A stretch of 54,032 nucleotides of DNA. Source: an uncultured Burkholderiales bacterium (lineage in GTDB: Bacteria > Pseudomonadota > Gammaproteobacteria > Burkholderiales > Burkholderiaceae_C). The translations under genes were made by a program, and so were the position numbers. The stretch is from NCBI GenBank assembly GCA_903828695.1, contig CAIKNE010000059.1, forward strand, positions 1-54,032. The letters run 5' to 3'. The notes beneath the pieces are model-generated. The model was not told the DNA's origin, ran no database searches, and was given only the letters and a program-made list of their open reading frames with translations. This document shows, one piece after another, positions 37,969 through 46,674 of the stretch (the first letter of the stretch is position 1; each line of letters starts with the position of its first letter).

Positions 37969-38128
37969 GGATGGGGCTCCAAACTGCTAAAAAAATTAAG
38001 AATCTCTGACTCTAAAGCAAAATAAATGAATAGGAATATTTAACTTCAATAAGAAGACTTCCAAGCTCAAGCATTCACCGCTTTGCTATTGAGACTGTTT
38101 CTACAGTATATCTAGTTTTTCAAATAAA

Positions 38129-38146
38129 AAAGCACGGTCGTTCTTT
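38129..38146. promoter_or_regulatory. Candidate TetR operator between acyl-CoA dehydrogenase and tetR
   Basis: AAAGCACGGTCGTTCTTT is an 18-bp near-palindrome: AAAG-x-ACG-GT-CGT-x-CTTT, one mismatched pair plus the centre. It lies 37 bp before the tetR start and about 160 bp from the dehydrogenase start. TetR-family regulators commonly autoregulate and repress the divergent gene through such sites (inference). Confidence 0.5.
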
Positions 38147-38182
38147 ATTTATCGGCAATAATAGGAGAAGCATCAGGCAGTA

Positions 38183-38866
38183 GTGCCAAATCTTGTCCTC
38201 AATCCATACAAAAATATGCCTGACGTACCCAAAAGAACTACTATATCAAACCCACCATTTGAGTTAGTGACCTCCAAAGGGGACATCACCAAGTCACTTA
38301 TCCTAGACGCTGCGCTTTATTTGGCAGGAAGAGACGGATTTGAAGGAATCACCATTGGCTCTATTGCCCAGCGTATGCAAATGAGCAAGAGCGGTGTGTA
38401 CGCTCATTTTGAGTCCAAAGAAAATCTTCAAATTGAAGTTATTCGTGAATACCACCGCCGTTTTAGACATGTGGTTTTCGAGCCTGCACTGCAGACCCCC
38501 AGAGGGCTTCCCCGCCTGAAAAAGATGCTTGAATTATGGACGGAGCAGACCATATCGGAAGTCTCCACGGGGTGCATTTACATATCTGGAGCATTCGAGT
38601 TGGATGACAGACCCGGCCCTGTGCGTGAGGAGCTCGTGCTTATTGTCAAAACATGGCGAAAAACACTGGTGCGGGCTATTGAGATGGCCATTGAGGAGGG
38701 GCACCTGAGTGCGAAGACCAAACCCTTGGATATGCTTTTTGCCGTTTACAGCTTTATTTTGGGTTTGCAACATGACGCTAGGTTTTTGAAAAAAATGAGC
38801 AGCGTTGAAATCGCTAGACGCCATATCAAAGGCATCCTCGATTTAAATAAACCAGTTCAAAGCTAG
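38183..38866 (+). CDS. TetR/AcrR-family transcriptional regulator
   Basis: 227 residues. The N-terminal HTH is clear: KSLILDAALYLAGRDGFEGI, TIGSIAQRMQMSKSGVYAHF and ESKENLQIEVIREYHRRF. The C-terminal ligand domain contains TGCIYISGAFELDDRPGPVR and is TetR_C-like. The frame opens at GTG 38183 with AGGAG about 15 nt upstream; an ATG at 38216 (MPDVPKRTT) is an alternative start without a clear site. Probably represses the divergent acyl-CoA dehydrogenase in response to an acyl-CoA (inference from context). Confidence 0.9.
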   Translation: MPNLVLNPYKNMPDVPKRTTISNPPFELVTSKGDITKSLILDAALYLAGRDGFEGITIGSIAQRMQMSKSGVYAHFESKENLQIEVIREYHRRFRHVVFEPALQTPRGLPRLKKMLELWTEQTISEVSTGCIYISGAFELDDRPGPVREELVLIVKTWRKTLVRAIEMAIEEGHLSAKTKPLDMLFAVYSFILGLQHDARFLKKMSSVEIARRHIKGILDLNKPVQS

Positions 38867-39046
38867 CCGGCTGCATTAAAACCCATATATGGGTAAGGTA
38901 TGAATCGAAAATTAAAGGTTTTCACTTAAAAAACGCTCTTAGAATCGCCCTCGATTATCTTTACAATTAAAATACGCTTGCATTTTTTAATATGCAAATC
39001 AATACAACTCTTGGTGTTTATTCAGTCAAATAACAATTCATCAAAA

Positions 39047-39907
39047 ATGGACCTTACAGATACCACAGAAAATAATTGGCGTAATAAGATTGAACAATTC
39101 TTAGCCCGCCCTATCATCCAGCACGGTATCGTGTTTCTCATATTACTGAACGCCGTTTTGCTTGGCATGGAGACAAGCCCAGAGATCATGAGTCAATTTG
39201 GGGAGTTACTGCACATTCTTGACCACGCGATATTGTGGATATTTATAGCTGAGTTGGTTTTGCTAATGTCAGCAAGAGGGCTTCAGTTTTTCAAAGATCC
39301 CTGGTGCCTTTTTGACTTTATTGTGATTGGTATTGCCTTAGTACCAGCGTCAGAGTCACTTGCAGTTCTTCGGTCCTTAAGGGTACTGCGGGTACTGAGG
39401 CTAATTAATAAATTCCAGAGCATGAAAAAAGTAGTTCGAGGACTTCTCGGCTCTTTATCCAGTCTGGGCGCGGTCATGGGACTCATGATGGTCGTGTTTT
39501 ATGTGGCCGCTGTTGTGAGCACCAACCTCTTTGGGAAAGAGTTCAGCAACTACTTTGGTAGCTTAGGAGCCAGTCTTTTCACGCTCTTCCAGGTGATGAC
39601 TCTTGAGAGCTGGGCTGATGGTGTTGCAAGACCCGTGATGGAGAAGTTCCCAGACGCGTGGATATTCTTTGTAATCTACATCATGTGTTCAACATTTGTG
39701 GTCGTCAATCTTTTTATAGCGGCTATCGTTGACTCTTTCTCCAACTCTGACACCGAGACCGAAGATAGACAAAAATTAGAGGCTGAAATTCAACGCGAAC
39801 AACAGGCGCAGCGACTCTTATCAGAGATCAACGATGAATTTATCGCCATTAAAACTGATCTGCACGAAATCAAAGGATTATTAGCTTCCTCATTTAGCAA
39901 GAATTAA
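39047..39907 (+). CDS. Voltage-gated sodium channel-type ion channel (BacNav), paralogue 2
   Basis: 286 residues from the ATG at 39047 (MDLTDTTENNW); the open frame extends 23 codons upstream to a TTG without support. Same architecture as paralogue 1 and very similar to it through S1-S6. Voltage sensor LRSLRVLRVLRLINK has Arg at 109, 112, 115 and 118. Filter FTLFQVMTLESWADG (185-191): TLESW with Ala at position 6 and Asp at 7. S6 is FVVVNLFIAAIVDSF. The C-terminal coiled coil differs in sequence (QKLEAEIQREQQAQRLLSEI, then IKTDLHEIKGLLA). Monocistronic, about 180 bp after tetR. Confidence 0.93.
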   Translation: MDLTDTTENNWRNKIEQFLARPIIQHGIVFLILLNAVLLGMETSPEIMSQFGELLHILDHAILWIFIAELVLLMSARGLQFFKDPWCLFDFIVIGIALVPASESLAVLRSLRVLRVLRLINKFQSMKKVVRGLLGSLSSLGAVMGLMMVVFYVAAVVSTNLFGKEFSNYFGSLGASLFTLFQVMTLESWADGVARPVMEKFPDAWIFFVIYIMCSTFVVVNLFIAAIVDSFSNSDTETEDRQKLEAEIQREQQAQRLLSEINDEFIAIKTDLHEIKGLLASSFSKN

Positions 39908-40011
39908 CTTTAGCCTCTATATTCAATTTAGTCGTCCCTCACCGCTTGGGCTCAGAGTGCACTGTTGGGTCGTAATCTCTAGCTAAGTCATATTTAATCA
40001 AAGGTCTACTT

Positions 40012-40055
40012 GATCAACAGGCCTTAAGGCGGCCTGATCCTGAGACTCACTCAGG
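40012..40055. other. Two adjacent stem-loops in the channel 2 / cysK spacer
   Basis: GATCA+GGCC (40012-40016, 40020-40023) pairs with GGCC+TGATC (40031-40039) with an ACA bulge. Directly next, CCTGAG (40039-40044) pairs with CTCAGG (40050-40055). No T tract follows. The 376-bp spacer (39908-40283) holds no other recognisable element; the structures could be part of transcript ends for the two convergent genes. Confidence 0.45.
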
Positions 40056-40283
40056 AAAGCTCAGCATAGTCCAATAAATTTATACGCAAACCCTCTCAGG
40101 TAATGTCCCCGTCTGACAGCGATTTTGGTGGTGTTTGTTCTCAAAAAAATGTCCGCTTTTCAAAATTTTGAGTTGCGGATCATGCTTTTTTTAATGCGCC
40201 ATTGAAGCATTGATACCCGCTCCCAATCCTAATTCAACATCAGTTTTGATCACAACTGCGTCAAGCGCTGAGTTTGCGTTAAA

Positions 40284-41258
40284 TTAATTGACGGCCAATC
40301 CTTGCTCATCAAATAGCCCTTCAAACAAGGCTGAGGTGAGATATCTTTCTGCTAAATCAGGCAGGACAACGACAATGGTCTTACCCGCATATTCAGGTAA
40401 CTTTGCCAACCTCACAGCCGCCGCCGCCGCAGCGCCGCAGGAGATGCCGACCAACAACCCCTCCTCTTTGGCTAGTCGTCTTGCAAAGTCGATAGCCTCT
40501 TCATTGGTAACTTGCTCGACGCGGTCTATCAAGCTCAAATCCAAATTATCAGGAATGAAACCAGCTCCGATGCCCTGGATTTTGTGGGGCCCAGGCTTTA
40601 ACTCTTGACCTTGTCGTTTTTGAGTGATGACAGGACTAGAGGTGGGCTCTACAGCCACCGATTCAATTTGTTTTTTCTGAGTATTTTTAATGTAGCGAGA
40701 AATACCCGTAATTGTGCCGCCCGTCCCAACGCCACACACAATCACATCAACCTCTCCCTGGGTGTCGTTCCAGATCTCGGGACCGGTTGTTTTTTCATGT
40801 ATAGCAGGATTGGAGGGATTCGTAAATTGCTGCAAAAGCACATACTTGGAGTCCGACTTTGCAATCTCCACTGCCTTGGCTATGGCGCCGTTCATTCCCT
40901 TAGCGCCCTCTGTCAAGATGAGCTTAGCACCCAAGATAGTGAGCAATTTTCTTCGCTCAATGCTCATTGTCTCCGGCATTGTTAGCGTGAGCGGTATGCC
41001 TTTGGCAGCCGCAACAAAGGCAAGTGCGATACCCGTGTTACCGCTAGTCGGCTCAATGAGCTCCTTACCTGGGGGGAGCAACCCCTTATCTATTGCATCA
41101 TGGATCATTGCTGACCCAATACGACATTTGACCGAGTAAGCTGGGTTTCTGCCCTCGATCTTTGCTAAAACCGTAGCTCCAGCCCCGTCTATGACTCTAT
41201 TGAGCTTTATGAGGGGAGTATTTCCTATGGAGAGGGAGTTATCAGCGTAAAGGGTCAT
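40284..41258 (-). CDS. cysK: Cysteine synthase A (O-acetylserine sulfhydrylase)
   Basis: PLP enzyme forming cysteine from O-acetylserine and sulfide. 324 residues. PLP-binding Lys44 in [11 protein letters not shown]; Asn loop [11 protein letters not shown]; phosphate-binding glycine loop [29 protein letters not shown] near residue 270. Overall sequence tracks E. coli CysK, including [17 protein letters not shown], rather than CysM. ATG at 41258. No cysE or sulfate genes are adjacent. Confidence 0.93.
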   Translation of the reverse strand: MTLYADNSLSIGNTPLIKLNRVIDGAGATVLAKIEGRNPAYSVKCRIGSAMIHDAIDKGLLPPGKELIEPTSGNTGIALAFVAAAKGIPLTLTMPETMSIERRKLLTILGAKLILTEGAKGMNGAIAKAVEIAKSDSKYVLLQQFTNPSNPAIHEKTTGPEIWNDTQGEVDVIVCGVGTGGTITGISRYIKNTQKKQIESVAVEPTSSPVITQKRQGQELKPGPHKIQGIGAGFIPDNLDLSLIDRVEQVTNEEAIDFARRLAKEEGLLVGISCGAAAAAAVRLAKLPEYAGKTIVVVLPDLAERYLTSALFEGLFDEQGLAVN

Positions 41259-41310
41259 GGGTTTACTCGGTTGAATGGTGTTGTGAGGCCAATAAATGAA
41301 ACTGGGGCTT

Positions 41311-41466
41311 TCAAACCTCCAATTCTGCCATTTTTACAGTCGTCATCAGAAAAAGTATCTGACGCTTGATTTTATTTCTTTCCTGAGTGCGTTCAAAGGG
41401 GAGCAGATCGTGCTGTTTTAGAAGGTCAGTGATGATTGGGTTGTAATGCATTCTGATCTTTGACAT
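41311..41466 (-). CDS. Small hypothetical protein (51 aa)
   Basis: An unannotated-size frame with a good translation start: GGAG stands 6 nt before ATG at 41466. The product begins [17 protein letters not shown] and ends TVKMAELEV. It is charged, with a likely amphipathic helix over [20 protein letters not shown]. It lies just upstream of cysK on the same strand (52 bp), so it could be co-transcribed with it. No family recognised; existence rests on the ribosome binding site and natural composition only. Confidence 0.45.
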   Translation of the reverse strand: MSKIRMHYNPIITDLLKQHDLLPFERTQERNKIKRQILFLMTTVKMAELEV

Positions 41467-41908
41467 AGCTCACTCCGAGGAAATTGGATGATGAAGCCAT
41501 CTTAATGGAAATACTCAATCATTCAAAGCAATTTTTTCGCATAAGAACATGCAAAAAATTGCTATAGTCGGGTTCGAGGTAGGAATTCGCCTGAACATGC
41601 TATTTGGACTGGGAACTTATGAAGCTGAACGGGGGGCTAATCAGCGCTACTCGCGGGCCCCTTTAGACCTGGAGCTATGACTTCATCTAAATTCAAAAAT
41701 TTGGCACTCTGGCACAGAAACTTATAGATGATGCGGGAGCTATCCAAGAATTGATTCCCAGGCAAACTATTCAACGCAGTTGATCTTAAGGACCTGAGAG
41801 CTCGATATTCAGTTGGTCTATTAGACATAGACATCTTCGGAAAACGCCTTGATTTTGGACCCGAATATTGAAGATGTCTACCAAGAAAAATTCAACTACT
41901 TATCAATT
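41467..41908. other. 442-bp spacer between small ORF and gudD
   Basis: No supported gene. A 65-codon minus-strand frame at 41637-41834 (MSMSNRPTEYRALRSL...) lacks a Shine-Dalgarno and resembles nothing I know. GAAGATGTCTA (41870-41880) and AGACATCTTC (41825-41834) form a near-perfect inverted repeat about 35 nt apart. Nothing else seen. Confidence 0.4.
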
Positions 41909-43243
41909 TCAACGAACTAAACACGGTTTTTTATGATCAAATTTCCAATTGGGTATTAGGAATTGCATTGCCGCAGAATCGTCTCGAGCGCCTAATCCAT
42001 GCCTTAAATAGAGTTGGTGAGCTTGCTCGACAGACTCCATATTTAGCGTTACGCCAAGTCCTGGTTTATCAGGTACTTGGACATGACCATCGATGATTTG
42101 CAGTGGCTGCTCGGTCAATCCTTGACCGTCTTGCCATATCCAGTGAGTATCAATCGCCGTCACTTTACCTGGGGCTGCTGCAGCCACTTGGGTGAACATC
42201 GCAAGCGACACATCAAAATGATTATTGGAGTGCGAGCCCCAAGTTAATCCCCAATCCCGACAGGTTTGAGCTACCCTCACAGAGCCCGCCATTGTCCAAA
42301 AATGCGGGTCAGCAAGTGGAATATCAACACTTTGCAAAGACAAGGAATGGGTTAATTGACGCCAATCGGTGGCCACCATGTTGGTCGCGGTGGGCAAACC
42401 AGTCTCCCGTCTGAACTCGGCCATCACTTCGCGTCCACTAAAACCCTCCTCTGCTCCGCAGGGGTCTTCAGCGTAGGCGAGAACTCCGTGCATATCCCGC
42501 ATCAACCTGACAGCGTCTTTTAAGAGCCAGCCCCCATTCGGATCCAGAGTCACACGTGCAGAGGGGAAACTCTCGTGAAGCGCTTGAACTGCTTCAATCT
42601 CCGCTTCCCCACTCAATACGCCGCCTTTTAGCTTGAAGTCGTTAAATCCGTATTTCTCACGGGCCGCCTTGGCAAGCTTAACGATGGAGCTAGGATCTAA
42701 GGCCTGCTCATTGCGGAGTCGAAACCACTCAATATCTGCGTCGTGTTCTGTGCGGTAAGGAAGCTCAGTTTTGACTCGGTCGCCTATGTAGAACAAATAA
42801 CCCAACATTTCAACGCAAGAACGCTGCTGCCCCTCGCCTAGCAAAGCAGCAACTGGGACATTTAGATACTGCCCAAGCAAATCTAACATTGCTGACTCAA
42901 CAGCAGTTACAGCGTGTATTGTTGTTCGCAGATCAAAAGTTTGCAGTCCACGACCTGATGCGTCTCGATCTGCAAATTGAATTCGCATTTGCGACAGTAC
43001 GGATTGCACATTGGCAATACTTTGCCCGATCACCAAGGTAGAAGCATCTTCAATTGTTTTGCGAATCTTCTCACCTCCGGGTACTTCGCCGATGCCCGTA
43101 TGACCGGAGTTGTCGGTTAATAAGATTAAATTACGCGTGAAAAACGGACCATGAGCGCCTGATAAATTCAAGAGCATACTATCGTGACCCGCAACAGGTA
43201 TAACTTTAAGTGATGTAACGGTAGGCGTTGAAGAGGTACTCAT
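41909..43243 (-). CDS. gudD: Glucarate dehydratase
   Basis: Enolase-superfamily enzyme converting D-glucarate (or L-idarate) to 5-keto-4-deoxy-D-glucarate. 444 residues, normal. N-terminal capping domain ([55 protein letters not shown]), barrel motifs [19 protein letters not shown] with the catalytic Lys pair, metal ligands in [11 protein letters not shown] and [16 protein letters not shown], and the general-acid/base His in [18 protein letters not shown]. No glucarate transporter adjoins it. An HpcH/HpaI aldolase that could act on the product lies 3.4 kb away. Confidence 0.95.
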   Translation of the reverse strand: MSTSSTPTVTSLKVIPVAGHDSMLLNLSGAHGPFFTRNLILLTDNSGHTGIGEVPGGEKIRKTIEDASTLVIGQSIANVQSVLSQMRIQFADRDASGRGLQTFDLRTTIHAVTAVESAMLDLLGQYLNVPVAALLGEGQQRSCVEMLGYLFYIGDRVKTELPYRTEHDADIEWFRLRNEQALDPSSIVKLAKAAREKYGFNDFKLKGGVLSGEAEIEAVQALHESFPSARVTLDPNGGWLLKDAVRLMRDMHGVLAYAEDPCGAEEGFSGREVMAEFRRETGLPTATNMVATDWRQLTHSLSLQSVDIPLADPHFWTMAGSVRVAQTCRDWGLTWGSHSNNHFDVSLAMFTQVAAAAPGKVTAIDTHWIWQDGQGLTEQPLQIIDGHVQVPDKPGLGVTLNMESVEQAHQLYLRHGLGARDDSAAMQFLIPNWKFDHKKPCLVR

Positions 43244-43375
43244 ATGATTGATCCCAGTTGATATACAAGAGATTCTATACTCATCAACTTATACAAAAGA
43301 ATACAATCAAATCATCCAAAAAGATAAATTCGAATTTTTCCAGTAGAAAACCCTATTTCCTCCATTAGGCACGTA

Positions 43376-44767
43376 ATGCTGAGATCTCTTAGATTGTTGA
43401 TCATTGTTAGAGTATTTATTTGCGTGTTCATATTTGTCTTACTGAACCGCTTTGCTGCACCCTATGCTGTAAAGGATTTCATTACTGACAGCATAACTAT
43501 AGAGCTACGTGAAGTTATTACCAAGACCAACGTATTCACTTCGAACACTATCGATTTTCAACTCACCAATCCAAAAGTTTTTCACGGATTCCAAATCAGA
43601 ACTCTCATTAAGTGCTCAGCCTATTACAAGGTATACGACAGCATTTGCCCCTTCCTATCTTCTGAATCAGTGCAGTGGCAGAAAATTGGCGACGAAGTGA
43701 CGCCAACGATTGAGCCCCTGATCGAGTTCGCAATCATTAATGTTGGCAAAAAAAGTTGGGGAGCTGTGAGAAAAGAAAACCACGGGTCATATGACTACCT
43801 CGCCTTTGACCGGGATGAGATTGACGACATCATTGATTTTGTTTGGAGTGTAAGAAACAGAATTCTCCGCTACTACGCACCTTTATTAGTTCTCTTTAGT
43901 TTGGCAGTCGGGCTGTACTTAAGTAGCTATATCATTTCACTATTAAATGATGTGCAGATGATGGTCGGAAAGACGGATGCGGCCAACCTAGAAATACAAA
44001 CTAATTCTCAAGCTTATTTTAAAGAATTTCAATCTTTTATAAACGTATTCGAAAGTTTAAAGGTACGCCTTAAAAACAGCTTTGATCAAACCAGTCGATT
44101 TTCCTCGAACGCATCACACGAGTTAAAAAAACCATTGACTATTTTGCGCGGACATGCGGAGCAAGGTTTAAAGATCGCCAAAGACGGATCACCGGAACAA
44201 ATGCACTTTGCCGTGATCTCCGAGCAAGTTAACCAATTGATTGGTATAACGGATCGATTGCTGCTCCTTGCTAAGGCTGACGCCAATTCTTTGACACTCA
44301 ACCTTACTGATGTCAATATTTCAAATCTTTTCAAGAAAATCATTGAAGACGCATCACTATTAAGACCCGATTTAGTCATTACTCAAAAGATTGAAGATGA
44401 TATACGCTGGAACAGCGATGAGTATCTCATTCAACAATTAATCGTAAACCTCTTTTCCAATGCAATGAAATACGCATCACAAAATGGATGGATCCATTTT
44501 GTGCTCAGGCGAAAAGGCTCTCAAGTGCATCTTGAGATTAATAATAGCGCCATCAATATCCCCCATGATTTAAACGGAAAAGCATTTGACCGCTTTTACA
44601 GGGGTCACGAAATAGGTTCGCAATTAATCGAAGGTAGTGGATTGGGGCTGAGCCTGTGCAAAGAGATCGCCAAGGTACATGATGCTTTCATACACCTAGA
44701 TACAGATGAAGGTAAAAGCGTACGGGCTGTGTTAGCGTTTAAAACAATCTCAATTGCCGCTCTTTAA
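43376..44767 (+). CDS. Orphan sensor histidine kinase
   Basis: 463 residues. TM1 about 8-25, a periplasmic domain of about 140 residues with two Cys (80, 91) that could form a disulfide, TM2 about 167-189, a short linker/HAMP-like coil, HisKA with phospho-acceptor His248 in FSSNASHELKKPLTILRGHA, and HATPase_c: N-box LIVNLFSNAMKYA, F-box FDRFYRG, G2 GSGLGLSLCKE. The G1 box DxGxG is not present in recognisable form; the region reads LEINNSAINIP. No response regulator is adjacent; the regulator 8 kb away is FixJ-type, not the OmpR-type expected. Its end overlaps the convergent next gene by 29 bp. Confidence 0.9.
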   Translation: MLRSLRLLIIVRVFICVFIFVLLNRFAAPYAVKDFITDSITIELREVITKTNVFTSNTIDFQLTNPKVFHGFQIRTLIKCSAYYKVYDSICPFLSSESVQWQKIGDEVTPTIEPLIEFAIINVGKKSWGAVRKENHGSYDYLAFDRDEIDDIIDFVWSVRNRILRYYAPLLVLFSLAVGLYLSSYIISLLNDVQMMVGKTDAANLEIQTNSQAYFKEFQSFINVFESLKVRLKNSFDQTSRFSSNASHELKKPLTILRGHAEQGLKIAKDGSPEQMHFAVISEQVNQLIGITDRLLLLAKADANSLTLNLTDVNISNLFKKIIEDASLLRPDLVITQKIEDDIRWNSDEYLIQQLIVNLFSNAMKYASQNGWIHFVLRRKGSQVHLEINNSAINIPHDLNGKAFDRFYRGHEIGSQLIEGSGLGLSLCKEIAKVHDAFIHLDTDEGKSVRAVLAFKTISIAAL

Positions 44768-45416
44768 ACAAAAAATCAGTTATAAAAGTATTCAATAAAG
44801 CGTGGTGCTCTCCCCCGTGCCAATGGGGTTGCATATACTTCCTTGTGTACCAATTCGATTCACTCTCAAGATGACAGCCAATTAAGCCAAGTGGACCCTG
44901 AATAATAGCCATAGGATCCCCATTTGCATAACTGGCAACCACCTCAAAATCGCCCCCAACAAAAGTTGGCCCATCATAAAAGTACATCCGCTTTTGTTGC
45001 CCACGCCAATAAACAGGGACTGTCGTTCCGTAGGATGACTTTACATCTGCACGAGGTCGCTTTATGTACTGAACGACACGTGTTCCTTTGAGTAGATCGA
45101 AGTAGTAATGATCTGCCCAATAAGCTCCCATACAAATCCCGAGAAACTTACCCCCCCGGCTCATGAATCTTTTGAAATCGTCTGAATTCAGTTTCATGAT
45201 TTTTTTAAAAACACCTGCATCCCCATCACCTCCGGGGAAAACCACCAAATCTACCGATTCAAAGTAGTCCTCTGAAACCTTGTAATTTGTCCAGATTTTG
45301 ATGTGATAGTCAGTAGATAAGGCTCTGATAATCCCATTAACAGAATCAATTGAACAAGTAGGGTGATGCAAAAAAATAGCAATCGTTTTTTTCGTTACCG
45401 GTAAAACCGAATGCAT
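44739..45416 (-). CDS. BPL_N / class I glutamine amidotransferase-like protein
   Basis: 225 residues of the biotin-protein-ligase N-terminal-like, GATase1-like fold. A Rossmann-like start (TIAIFLHHPTCSIDSVNGII), an acidic PGGDGDAG loop (LVVFPGGDGDAGVFKKIM), and a nucleophile elbow GKFLGICMGAYWADHYYFD with Cys in the expected position. A distal His occurs in IGCHLESESNWYT, and Glu follows, consistent with a Cys-His-Glu site. Similar stand-alone proteins have unknown function. It overlaps the convergent histidine kinase gene by 29 bp at the 3' end; nothing indicates functional linkage. Confidence 0.75.
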   Translation of the reverse strand: MHSVLPVTKKTIAIFLHHPTCSIDSVNGIIRALSTDYHIKIWTNYKVSEDYFESVDLVVFPGGDGDAGVFKKIMKLNSDDFKRFMSRGGKFLGICMGAYWADHYYFDLLKGTRVVQYIKRPRADVKSSYGTTVPVYWRGQQKRMYFYDGPTFVGGDFEVVASYANGDPMAIIQGPLGLIGCHLESESNWYTRKYMQPHWHGGEHHALLNTFITDFLFKERQLRLF

Positions 45417-45548
45417 ATTTCAGTTCTTTAACTTAGATCGATCAAACTATAGAGCGAATAGTTCAAGAAGGCGATAGAACAATTCATCAGTTGACCAATA
45501 AGCAATTTGCCAACATGAAATAATTTACGTCCAGCGATAAATAACACT

Positions 45549-46361
45549 TCATTTGACGGTAATACGATCGTTCAAATGCGAAATTAGATCTTGCTGTTTA
45601 AGCATGAGCAGTTTCAAATCACTCAATTCAGATTTAATTTCGTTCAACTCGTCTGATGATTTGTCGTTTTGATTGCTTGCCGACAATGAATCAACAATAA
45701 CCGCTATGAATAGGTTAACAACAACAAAGGTCGCGCATAAGATGAAGAACAAGAAAAAGACCCAGGCATATGGAAATTTCTCCATAACCGGCCTTGCAAT
45801 GTCTCCCGCCCACCCCTCAAGAGTCATGACCTGAAACAGTGTAAATAAGCTGTGTTCCAAATCCCCAAACCAATCTGGGAATGTGTTGCCAAATATATTG
45901 GTGACGACCACAGATGAGACGTAAAAAACAACTAATAAAAGCCCCAAAACTGACCCCAAACTAGAAAGTGAGTTGAGTAAGCCTCTTACGACCTTTCGCA
46001 TGCTCGCCACTTTGTTGATGAGGCGAAGCACTCGCAGGACTCGCAAAGAGCGCAGGACTGACAACGAGTCTGAGGCGGGGACAAATGAAATAGCGATCAC
46101 TATAAAATCAAAAATACACCAGGGATCTTTGAAAAAATTTAACCCCCGGGCGAAAATCATCAACAATAGTTCAATAACGAACACACCTAAGATTGCATGA
46201 TCTAACCCGTGAATGATCTCCCCGTACTGCCCCATGACATTCGCACTGGTCTCCATCCCCAGCAGTATTGCGTTGATCACAATTAATGCAATCATTGAAT
46301 TTTGGAATACTGGATGGTGGGTAAGTCGATAGGCTGAATGCCGCAAGGAGTTGATGTTCAT
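45549..46361 (-). CDS. Voltage-gated cation channel (BacNav-like), paralogue 3 with TLEGW filter
   Basis: 270 residues, six-TM channel clearly paralogous to the other two. Voltage sensor LRSLRVLRVLRLINK, Arg at 104, 107, 110 and 113. The filter differs: FTLFQVMTLEGWAGD (180-187), with Gly at position 4 and Gly at position 7 in place of Ser and Asp. A Gly at position 4 was, to my knowledge, reported to matter for calcium selectivity in CavMr of Meiothermus ruber, so this copy may conduct calcium (inference). S6 FVVVNLFIAVIVDSL; short C-terminal coiled coil DELNEIKSELSDLKLLMLK. Transcribed opposite to the other two channels. Confidence 0.92.
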   Translation of the reverse strand: MNINSLRHSAYRLTHHPVFQNSMIALIVINAILLGMETSANVMGQYGEIIHGLDHAILGVFVIELLLMIFARGLNFFKDPWCIFDFIVIAISFVPASDSLSVLRSLRVLRVLRLINKVASMRKVVRGLLNSLSSLGSVLGLLLVVFYVSSVVVTNIFGNTFPDWFGDLEHSLFTLFQVMTLEGWAGDIARPVMEKFPYAWVFFLFFILCATFVVVNLFIAVIVDSLSASNQNDKSSDELNEIKSELSDLKLLMLKQQDLISHLNDRITVK

Positions 46362-46674
46362 TTTCAGAAGATGGAATTGTAAAATTTAAATAATTTTAAC
46401 AACTCCACATCATGTTCACTCCTAACATCAGCGCAGGAACAATTCTAAAGCCCGTTTTTTAAACCAAAAAGGTTACATCCGTCATATTATTTTTTTGAAG
46501 GTACTTCACTCTTCAATAGGCTATCGAAGTATCCGCACCGGTACTTGAAGGTTTTGTAGTTGGTTGCCGCCCTCAGCTAGCGCAATCGAGAGGAGTACAA
46601 CCCCAATCTAATTCCAAACTTTATGAGCTAAACAGGTCAATTTTGTCATTGCATCCAATTAGAGAAATTAAGAA
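46362..46674. other. 313-bp spacer between channel 3 and the aldolase gene
   Basis: AT-rich. No supported gene or terminator with T tract. A short minus-strand frame (VVLLSIALAEGGNQLQNLQV...) has protein-like composition but no start codon and ends after about 28 codons; it may be a gene remnant. Small inverted repeats occur around 46496-46550. Confidence 0.45.

Noticed and set aside
40012-40055. Stem-loops considered as a riboswitch or intrinsic terminator
   Set aside because: No T tract, no recognisable riboswitch core, and they lie 3' of both flanking genes rather than in a leader.
41637-41834. 65-codon minus-strand frame between cysK and gudD
   Set aside because: No Shine-Dalgarno, no family resemblance; length is compatible with chance.
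46560-46620. Minus-strand hydrophobic fragment VVLLSIALAEGGNQLQNL
   Set aside because: No start codon, stops after about 28 codons, and no neighbouring sequence continues it.
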